Part shown: one piece after another, positions 1 to 4,648 of the stretch
Layout: each line of letters begins with the position of its first letter
How positions within the stretch are numbered: the stretch's first letter is position 1
From: CAZNER01 sp964572065
Lineage (GTDB): Bacteria > Patescibacteriota > Dojkabacteria > JAHIVN01
Assembly (NCBI GenBank): GCA_964572065.1
Contig: CAZNER010000098.1
Span: forward strand, 1-7,051
Direction of reading: 5' to 3'
Length of the DNA: 7,051 nucleotides
Program-made: the position numbers and the translations under genes
The notes under the pieces: generated by a model
Database searches by the model: none
What the model was told of the DNA's origin: nothing
Seen by the model: only the letters and a program-made list of their open reading frames with translations

Positions 1-328
1 TATTATTATCATTTGATAATTTTATATAATTATCAAATTCTTGCTTAATATTAAAATCTGCTAAATTGATAAAAATTAGATTTTTAGATAAATTTAGAAG
101 TTTTGCAGATATTTTACTTAGTTTATAGTCATAGGAATCTTTATAACCTATTGTATATAGCGATATCTTTGTTTTGGTGTATCTTTTTGTGATATATGCT
201 ACTAAACTGCTGTCAAGACTGCCTGAAAAACATACAGCTATTTCTGGTATATTCTTTAGTTTATTCTTAATAATTTCAATTAGTAGTTTTTTAGTTTTTG
301 TAATTATTTTTTTCTCTTTATCTTCCAA
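1..328 (-). CDS. Asparagine-synthase-like PP-loop protein, N-terminal part (cut by left edge)
   Basis: The minus strand is open from a stop at 371-373 to the window edge. Reading from the TTG at 328-326 gives 109 codons. Residues 30-41 read IAVCFSGSLDSS, the ATP-pyrophosphatase loop (SGGxDSS) of the asparagine synthase C-terminal domain, with the second Gly replaced by Ser. It is followed by a YTIG strand. A Lys-rich helix precedes the loop. Family knowledge: archaea encode short stand-alone proteins of this type that lack the glutaminase domain; the domain adenylates a carboxylate, but the substrate here is unknown. No ATG exists between the stop and the PP-loop. TTG is chosen because TATATA lies about 25 bases upstream, the leaderless archaeal spacing; ATA or ATT starts nearer the stop are possible. 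It is divergent from elp3. The PP-loop assignment is firm, the exact family less so. Confidence 0.72.
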   Translation of the reverse strand, partial: MEDKEKKIITKTKKLLIEIIKNKLKNIPEIAVCFSGSLDSSLVAYITKRYTKTKISLYTIGYKDSYDYKLSKISAKLLNLSKNLIFINLADFNIKQEFDNYIKLSNDNN

Positions 329-353
329 GTTATTATATGAATTATTAAAATGG

Positions 354-359
354 TATATA
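354..359 (-). promoter_or_regulatory. TATA element for the PP-loop gene
   Basis: TATATA on the minus strand, about 25 bases before the TTG chosen as start. This is the spacing expected for an archaeal leaderless transcript. It is AT-rich sequence, so the match alone is weak; the spacing is the argument. Confidence 0.4.
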
Positions 360-364
360 ATTAT

Positions 365-375
365 ACATATTTAAA
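365..375 (+). promoter_or_regulatory. TATA element for elp3
   Basis: ACATATTTAAA, centred about 24 bases before the ATG at 394, fits an archaeal TATA box driving a leaderless mRNA. No Shine-Dalgarno motif precedes the ATG. The same 11-mer occurs at 4505-4515, in the intergenic region before the third kinase-like gene. Confidence 0.5.
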
Positions 376-393
376 GCAGAGAAGTCTTTTAAA

Positions 394-1998
394 ATGAATC
401 AGAAAGCAAAAATAATTAAAGAATTAACAAAATTAAAAGAAATTAAATATAGTAAATATAGGAGTTTATTGTCAAGATATCATGCTAAGAACAGGATATT
501 TTCAAAAAGTGAGCTTTTAGAAGTATATAAGAGTCTTTTAAAAGAAGATAAAATAGATGAAAATCATAGGATTGAAAAATTCTTAAAAACTAAACCAAGT
601 AGAACAGTTTCAGGTGTGGTTCCTGTTACTGTTTTAACTAAGCCATATAATTGCCCTGGGAAGTGTATATTTTGTCCGACTAGATCTGATCAGCCTAAGA
701 GTTATCTTTCATCTGAACCAGGGGCTATGAGGGCTAAGATGTTGAAATTTGACCCATTTATTCAAACTAAGGTAAGAATGCAAGCTCTGAAAAATATCGG
801 TCATAATACAGAAAAGATAGAATTAATAATTCTTGGAGGAACTTGGTCATATTATCATGAAAAATATCAGATATGGTTTATAACAGAGTGTTTTAGAGCT
901 TTGAATGAAAGAAGTAAGTCTAGAAGCATTACTAGAGAGAATAATATCGAATTACTAAAAAGAGAATTAATAAAAGAGCAGAAATTAAATGAATCGGCTA
1001 AGCATAGATGTGTCGGGTTAGTGGTTGAAACAAGACCTGACTTTGTTGATGAAGATGAAGTGAAAAGAATGAGGTTTTTAGGAGTTACAAAGGTTCAGTT
1101 GGGAGTACAAACTTTAGATAATAAACTGTTAAAACTGAATCAAAGGGGACATAGTGTTAGAGATAGTATAAAAGCAATAAAACTGTTAAGACTTGCTGGT
1201 TTTAAGCTTCATATACATTGGATGGTAAATTTGTATGCATCAGATATAAAAAATGATTTTAATGATTTTAAAAAGTTGTTTAAGAAGGAATCAATGAAAC
1301 CTGATGAAATAAAATTATATCCATGTTTATTATTAGAAGGTACAAAACTTTATGAATACTACTTAGACGGAAAGTATAAGCCGTATAGTAAAAATGAACT
1401 ATTAGAACTACTGATCAAATGCAAGAAAATAATACCTGAATATTGTAGAGTAAGCCGTTTATTTAGAGATATTCCATCGTTTGAAATTGTAGATGGTGTA
1501 AAGGAAACAAATTTTAGGCAGATTGTAAAAAAAGAGATGAAAGAGAGAGGTCTAGAGTGTAATTGCATCAGATGTAGAGAAATACGAGATAGTAGTGTTA
1601 AGATTAAAAATATAGTTTTAAAAATGATTAAATATAAAACTAATGTAAATAACGAATATTTTTTAAGTTATGTAACAAACGAGAATAAGATTATCGGATT
1701 TTTAAGATTATCAGTACCTTTAAAAAAATATTCAGAAGATCATTTTATCAGAGAATTGAGAAACTCTGCGATAATTAGAGAGGTACATGTATATGGAATT
1801 AGTAGTAAGATTAAATCAAAAAATAGTAATGTAATACAGCATAAAGGTATAGGTACAAAGTTAGTTAAGAAGGCGGAGGTAATTTCTAAAAGAAGCGGTT
1901 ATAATAAGATTTCTGTAATATCAGCTATTGGGACAAGGAATTATTATAAAAAGTTAGGTTACAGAATTGATAAATTGTATATGAGTAAGGAATTGTAG
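394..1998 (+). CDS. elp3: Elp3 tRNA uridine-34 radical SAM/acetyltransferase
   Basis: 534-residue homologue of Elp3, the catalytic subunit of the Elongator pathway, which uses SAM and acetyl-CoA to make the cm5U-type modification on wobble uridine of tRNA. The order is a basic N-terminal tRNA-binding region (about 1-75), a radical SAM domain with Cys87, Cys91 and Cys94 (CPGKCIFCP) followed by PKSYLSSEPGAMRA, the ETRPD segment, LGVQT and NQRGH, then RDIPS. Next comes a Cys389/391/394 cluster (CNCIRC), matching the zinc site between the two domains. The C-terminal GNAT domain (about 400-534) has the acetyl-CoA loop QHKGIGT (482-488) and a terminal NYYKKLGYRIDKLYM. Length is normal for the family. 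Cluster spacing is CX3CX2C, as I recall for DPANN/CPR homologues, rather than the CX4CX2C or longer spacing of other Elp3s. About 14% Lys. It ends 5 bases from the stop of the convergent gene. Confidence 0.96.
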   Translation: MNQKAKIIKELTKLKEIKYSKYRSLLSRYHAKNRIFSKSELLEVYKSLLKEDKIDENHRIEKFLKTKPSRTVSGVVPVTVLTKPYNCPGKCIFCPTRSDQPKSYLSSEPGAMRAKMLKFDPFIQTKVRMQALKNIGHNTEKIELIILGGTWSYYHEKYQIWFITECFRALNERSKSRSITRENNIELLKRELIKEQKLNESAKHRCVGLVVETRPDFVDEDEVKRMRFLGVTKVQLGVQTLDNKLLKLNQRGHSVRDSIKAIKLLRLAGFKLHIHWMVNLYASDIKNDFNDFKKLFKKESMKPDEIKLYPCLLLEGTKLYEYYLDGKYKPYSKNELLELLIKCKKIIPEYCRVSRLFRDIPSFEIVDGVKETNFRQIVKKEMKERGLECNCIRCREIRDSSVKIKNIVLKMIKYKTNVNNEYFLSYVTNENKIIGFLRLSVPLKKYSEDHFIRELRNSAIIREVHVYGISSKIKSKNSNVIQHKGIGTKLVKKAEVISKRSGYNKISVISAIGTRNYYKKLGYRIDKLYMSKEL

Positions 1999-2003
1999 CA
2001 AAT

Positions 2004-3152
2004 TTACCATGTTATATTTCTCCAAGCTCTTGGATATAAGTCGGGACATATTATATTGTCAGATTTTAAGAGGGTATAACTTCCATCTAGGGCTGTTTTT
2101 ATTGCATCTTGTAAAGTTGTTTTAGTAGGATCTTCGATAATAATTACATATAGATTAAAACCTCTAATTAATAATGCCAAATCGCCATAATTTTTAACAA
2201 TAATTTTATGTTGATTCCATCTTGCTCTATCATTTGGATTTAAGATAAAATACTTACTTCCTTCATTAATTGATCTGCCAACAATGTTTCTATATACATA
2301 TGCTCTCATACCAGTATAAGGGCTTTCAAGTGTATAAACTAGAGTATGTTCTGGTTCATATAATCCTTTTTCAATCATATTAGCAAATATAACTAAAGCT
2401 ATTGCTGTAGTAATACCTATAGATAATTTATATTTTACTTGTTGTGATTCTAATCGATATACTCCGGGCCAGCTTCTTATTATTCTCAGGGTAGCTTCAT
2501 ATCCTTGGATTATTTTAGTTTGGAAATCTACTGCGTCTCCAAAATCAGTTAATTCTCCTCCATCTGCTTCAATTCGAGCTATTAATCTTTGCTTTTGTGC
2601 TTCAGGATCAGGCATTAAAACAAATAAACAGTCGGGAAAAGGTATTAGATTATCACCATAAAGTGTTGGAAATATCGTACTTGCATCAAACTGAACATTG
2701 CTGCCAGGATATACACCTTGATAAATCATAGAAAGAGGGCTTCTGTCACCTATTAATATACCTTTAGGATTTCTTAAGGTATCATAGAATAGAGGATCTA
2801 GTAGTTCACCATCAAAAGTTGAACATCCCCAAATCATTCTTCGTGTAGCTGTTAAATATATAGCATAAGTGAATGGATTATTACCTGCTAATTGTCTCTT
2901 TGTTAATTGATATGGAGGTGGTACACCTGGTGGCCAATTACTTGGAGTAAATGGTTCTGCAAACGTATGATATGGTAATGTTGTTATGCTATGACCTAAT
3001 AGATCAGCTAATATACTAGGTAGATCTCTTATTATACTAGATTTTCCAGTTGATCCTGGACCTTCTAAAGCACCATACATAGCAGGATGAGGATGAACAG
3101 TTAACAATCTTTCATTTAGTTTTCCTTGTTCTGGTTGATATTCTGTAGACAT
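2004..3152 (-). CDS. Thymidylate-kinase-like P-loop protein with extra C-terminal region
   Basis: 382 residues from the ATG at 3152-3150. An in-frame TTG at 3188 would add 12 residues, but it lies only about 9 bases from the likely TATA element (3197-3204), so the ATG is preferred. The N-terminal 260 residues look like a nucleoside-monophosphate kinase of the TMPK class: Walker A EGPGSTGKSS at 30-39 (intact, Lys37, Ser38), GDRSPLSMIYQG at 135-146 matching the TMPK DRY-x-S-x-AYQG motif, and PDCLFVLMPDPEAQKQRL (173-190) matching the strand and helix before the lid. TMPKs transfer phosphate from ATP to dTMP; the substrate here is unproven, and a deoxynucleoside kinase is an alternative. Residues about 266-382 have no counterpart in TMPK (usual length near 210) and match nothing I recognise. 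Lys content is about 4%, against 14-16% for elp3 and nrdR. Divergent from nrdR. Confidence 0.75.
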   Translation of the reverse strand: MSTEYQPEQGKLNERLLTVHPHPAMYGALEGPGSTGKSSIIRDLPSILADLLGHSITTLPYHTFAEPFTPSNWPPGVPPPYQLTKRQLAGNNPFTYAIYLTATRRMIWGCSTFDGELLDPLFYDTLRNPKGILIGDRSPLSMIYQGVYPGSNVQFDASTIFPTLYGDNLIPFPDCLFVLMPDPEAQKQRLIARIEADGGELTDFGDAVDFQTKIIQGYEATLRIIRSWPGVYRLESQQVKYKLSIGITTAIALVIFANMIEKGLYEPEHTLVYTLESPYTGMRAYVYRNIVGRSINEGSKYFILNPNDRARWNQHKIIVKNYGDLALLIRGFNLYVIIIEDPTKTTLQDAIKTALDGSYTLLKSDNIICPDLYPRAWRNITW

Positions 3153-3196
3153 CTTAGGGTTGATATTGCTAGTGTGTTTTCTTACCAAATATTAAA

Positions 3197-3204
3197 ATTA
3201 TAAA
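3197..3204 (-). promoter_or_regulatory. TATA element for the 2004-3152 kinase-like gene
   Basis: TTTATAAT on the minus strand, 45-52 bases before the ATG at 3152. It would place transcription start near 3175 with a short leader. The NrdR-like dyad at 3238-3271 lies upstream of it. No Shine-Dalgarno motif is present. Confidence 0.4.
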
Positions 3205-3237
3205 TTTACAATAATATGGGGCAATAGTAACGAAGAG

Positions 3238-3271
3238 ACACAATATGTATTGTAGCATATACAAATTGTGT
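3238..3271. promoter_or_regulatory. Dyad with NrdR-box-like sequence, between divergent genes
   Basis: Inverted repeat with 13-base arms: 3238-3250 (ACACAATATGTAT) and 3259-3271 (ATACAAATTGTGT), 12 of 13 pairs matching, 8-base spacer. Two 16-base windows in it can be compared with the published bacterial NrdR-box consensus acaCwAtATaTwGtgt. Window 3238-3253 matches at 14 of 16 positions. Window 3256-3271 matches at 10 of 16, all seven right-hand positions being correct. It sits between the start of nrdR and the start of the divergent kinase-like gene, so it could control both. Counts are by eye; binding is inferred. Confidence 0.55.
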
Positions 3272-3287
3272 TGACAAATGTAAATAA

Positions 3288-3303
3288 ATACTATATATAG
3301 TAT
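3288..3303. promoter_or_regulatory. Perfect 16-bp palindrome, NrdR-box-like, at the nrdR promoter
   Basis: ATACTATATATAGTAT is a perfect palindrome and matches the NrdR-box consensus at 14 of 16 positions (only the c at 2 and the g at 15 differ). Its centre is 32 bases from the centre of the 3256-3271 half-matching box, close to three helical turns, the spacing typical of paired NrdR boxes. It overlaps the likely nrdR TATA element at 3301-3308, so binding here would block initiation and give autoregulation. AT-rich sequence makes palindromes more likely by chance. Confidence 0.55.
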
Positions 3304-3308
3304 ATAAA
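3301..3308 (+). promoter_or_regulatory. TATA element for nrdR
   Basis: TATATAAA, giving a start site near 3330 and a leader of about 25 bases before the ATG at 3357. An alternative reading is bacterial: TTGACA at 3271-3276, a 17-base spacer, and TATATA at 3294-3299. Either promoter overlaps the palindrome at 3288-3303. Confidence 0.4.
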
Positions 3309-3356
3309 GGATTATTATCTTTAAAATAGAGTTTAATTAAATATAAAAATTTATAT

Positions 3357-3839
3357 ATGAGATGTATTTTTTGTAAAAATAAAAAAACTAGAGTTATTGA
3401 GAAAAGAGATAGTAAGGATTTATTAATTAGCAGAAGAAGACGTGAGTGTACGAAGTGCGGAAGAAGATTTACTACTTATGAAAAAGCAGATCTATCAAAT
3501 ATTTATGTAAGAAAGAAAGATGGTGAAAGAGAATTATTTGATAAGGATAAGATAAAGGAAAGTATAAGAAAGGCAGCTAAAGGAAGAAAAATATCTTTAT
3601 CAAAAATATCCCATTTAACAGATAAAATTGAGATAGAAATTTTAGAAAAAGGTAAAAAGGATATTTCAACTAGATATATAGCTAGATTAGTTATGAAGGA
3701 ATTAAAGGACTTAGATAATGTCACATTTGTCAGGTATGCATCTCATCAGTATTATTTAGAAGATTCTAAGGAATTTAATGAATTGAGAAAAAGAATTGAT
3801 AAAAAACGAAGAGAAGATATGATTGATTATTTAGATTGA
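3357..3839 (+). CDS. nrdR: NrdR transcriptional repressor
   Basis: 160 residues, the normal length of NrdR, the ATP/dATP-sensing repressor that usually controls ribonucleotide reductase genes. The N-terminal zinc ribbon has Cys3, Cys6, Cys31 and Cys34 in MRCIFC and ECTKCGRRFTTYE, with the basic SRRRRE segment (25-30) of the DNA-binding region. The ATP-cone spans about 49-139, starting with VRKKDGERELFDKDKI, close to the family consensus, and ending near VRYASHQYYLEDSKEF. The C-terminus is highly charged. Start: the ATG gives the canonical N-terminus two residues before the first zinc Cys. No Shine-Dalgarno motif precedes it; an AT palindrome with arms 3341-3347 and 3350-3356 abuts the ATG. 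NrdR-box-like dyads upstream suggest autoregulation. No nrd reductase gene is in this window. The kinase-like gene at 3872 follows after 32 bases, probably in the same transcript. Confidence 0.96.
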   Translation: MRCIFCKNKKTRVIEKRDSKDLLISRRRRECTKCGRRFTTYEKADLSNIYVRKKDGERELFDKDKIKESIRKAAKGRKISLSKISHLTDKIEIEILEKGKKDISTRYIARLVMKELKDLDNVTFVRYASHQYYLEDSKEFNELRKRIDKKRREDMIDYLD

Positions 3840-3871
3840 ATAGAACATATATAACATTAGTAAATATTAAA

Positions 3872-4492
3872 ATGTTTATTGTAGTTGAATCAATAGTAGG
3901 AGGAGGGAAAAAATTATATAAAGATATTGCTAAGAAGTTACGAATAGACGGGTATAAAGTTATTGATCAGGATTTCCCAGATAGGGCAGGTTTATTATTT
4001 GAGGATGTAATATATCCGACTATACATGAAGGAGTAACTAAATCACCAAATCAGAGATTTTTAGCATTTTTGTTGGATCAAGTTGCACATACCGAAAGAA
4101 TAAATGTGTTTCGAAAAAAAGGTTATGTAATTACTGAGAGCTATTTCACAGGAACTATAGCTTATCAAGTATTATATGAAAAAGCTATGTCCGTTAAAGA
4201 TGCTTTAAAAGTAGCTTCATTAGTAAAATTACCAATTCCTGATTTAAGTATTTATATTGATACTCCTTATGAAAAAGCAAAAAGAGAGAGAGAGCTAGAA
4301 GGGTATGGAGACAAAGAAGATTATTGGGGAAGTAGTATAAAAAAGCTTAAATCAATTGATATAAATTATAAGAAGATGATAGAACAAAATATTTTTTGTC
4401 CATGGGAAGTAGTTGATGGTAAAAAAAGCAAGAAAGAAATTGTTGGAGATATTTTAGATATAATTCAGAAGAAGTTTCAGAGGGAAGTTTAA
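3872..4492 (+). CDS. Degenerate thymidylate-kinase-like protein
   Basis: 206 residues from the ATG at 3872, the usual TMPK length. An upstream in-frame TTG (3836) overlaps the nrdR stop and adds 12 residues ahead of the first beta strand, so it is not used. The fold follows TMPK: strand MFIVVES, P-loop, FPDR (35-38), a helix FLAFLLDQVAHTERI, KKGYVITESYFTGTIAYQV (82-100) in place of the DRY-x-S-x-AYQG region, then PDLSIYIDTPYEKAKRERE (123-141), the Asp strand and lid helix. Key residues are altered. Walker A reads ESIVGGGKKL (6-15): the first Gly is Ser7 and the Ser/Thr after Lys13 is Lys14. The DR pair is Glu89-Ser90. Lys13 and an acidic residue remain, so activity is possible but doubtful. 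Lys-rich (about 13%), like nrdR and unlike the other two TMPK-like proteins. Likely translated from the nrdR transcript. Confidence 0.78.
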   Translation: MFIVVESIVGGGKKLYKDIAKKLRIDGYKVIDQDFPDRAGLLFEDVIYPTIHEGVTKSPNQRFLAFLLDQVAHTERINVFRKKGYVITESYFTGTIAYQVLYEKAMSVKDALKVASLVKLPIPDLSIYIDTPYEKAKRERELEGYGDKEDYWGSSIKKLKSIDINYKKMIEQNIFCPWEVVDGKKSKKEIVGDILDIIQKKFQREV

Positions 4493-4533
4493 GTAAATTA
4501 ATAAACATATTTAAATAGTATCTATTTTATAAT

Positions 4534-4549
4534 ATACTATATATTGTGT
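4534..4549. promoter_or_regulatory. NrdR-box-like site upstream of the 4649 gene
   Basis: ATACTATATATTGTGT matches the NrdR-box consensus acaCwAtATaTwGtgt at 15 of 16 positions (t for c at position 2), the best match in the window. It lies 100 bases before the ATG at 4649 and 42 bases after the stop of the preceding kinase-like gene. With NrdR encoded 700 bases away, control of the third kinase-like gene by NrdR is a reasonable inference. Confidence 0.6.
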
Positions 4550-4553
4550 AATA

Positions 4554-4569
4554 AATACTATCGAGTATT
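4554..4569. promoter_or_regulatory. Second dyad, phased with the NrdR-like site
   Basis: AATACTATCGAGTATT has 6-base inverted arms (AATACT and AGTATT) with a 4-base centre. It is not a full NrdR box, because its C-to-G spacing is two bases shorter, but its left part AATAAATACTAT (4550-4561) is identical to 3283-3294 at the nrdR promoter. Its centre is about 20 bases from that of the 4534-4549 site, near two helical turns. Confidence 0.4.
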
Positions 4570-4600
4570 CTCCTAGTTGTATATATCATTGGTATTCTTA

Positions 4601-4610
4601 TATATATAAA
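4601..4610 (+). promoter_or_regulatory. TATA element for the 4649 gene
   Basis: TATATATAAA, 39-48 bases before the ATG, predicts a start site around 4630, inside or beside the hairpin at 4608-4646. An alternative TATA element, ACATATTTAAA at 4505-4515, would start the transcript near the NrdR-like site and leave a leader of over 100 bases including the full hairpin. Confidence 0.4.
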
Positions 4611-4646
4611 ATGCTCACAACTGCTCATTTATTTTGTGAGCATTTT
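4608..4646 (+). promoter_or_regulatory. 13-bp perfect hairpin followed by T-run, abutting the start codon
   Basis: Arms 4608-4620 (AAAATGCTCACAA) and 4634-4646 (TTGTGAGCATTTT) are perfectly complementary around a 13-base loop. Six T (4643-4648) run directly into the ATG at 4649. The loop holds a second TGCTCA (4622-4627) that could pair with the same TGAGCA (4637-4642), giving a weaker alternative stem of 6 bp. The shape is that of an intrinsic terminator, but it sits where a leader ends. It may be a terminator for the nrdR operon, an attenuator or start-codon occluder, or a palindromic operator just downstream of the TATA element. The sequence does not decide between these. Confidence 0.6.
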
Positions 4647-4648
4647 TT

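Noticed and set aside
174..374. Open frame on the + strand, 66 codons, hydrophobic
   Set aside because: It is antisense to the PP-loop gene, whose minus-strand reading shows the SGSLDSS motif and stays open to the window edge.
1359..1568. Open frame on the - strand inside elp3
   Set aside because: Antisense to a well-conserved part of Elp3 (RDIPS and the Cys cluster); no recognisable protein features.
3153..3188. TTG start at 3188 for the 2004-3152 gene
   Set aside because: The TATA element at 3197-3204 would be too close; the ATG at 3152 fits better and precedes the P-loop by 30 residues.
3503..3724. Open frame on the - strand inside nrdR
   Set aside because: Antisense to the NrdR ATP-cone; composition is what reversed Lys/Glu codons give (Ser, Leu, Phe).
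3836..3871. TTG start giving a 12-residue N-terminal extension of the second kinase-like protein
   Set aside because: It overlaps the nrdR stop, and TMPK proteins begin right at the first strand, which the ATG at 3872 provides.
3908..3916. Frameshift in the A-run of the P-loop as cause of the odd GGGKK
   Set aside because: TMPK-like sequence continues in the same frame on both sides, so an indel is not needed. A substitution error in the assembly cannot be excluded. The A-run at 4714-4719 in the third gene behaves the same way.
4513..4527. Small palindrome AAATAG-TAT-CTATTT
   Set aside because: Short arms in AT-rich DNA and no match to the NrdR-box spacing; probably chance.
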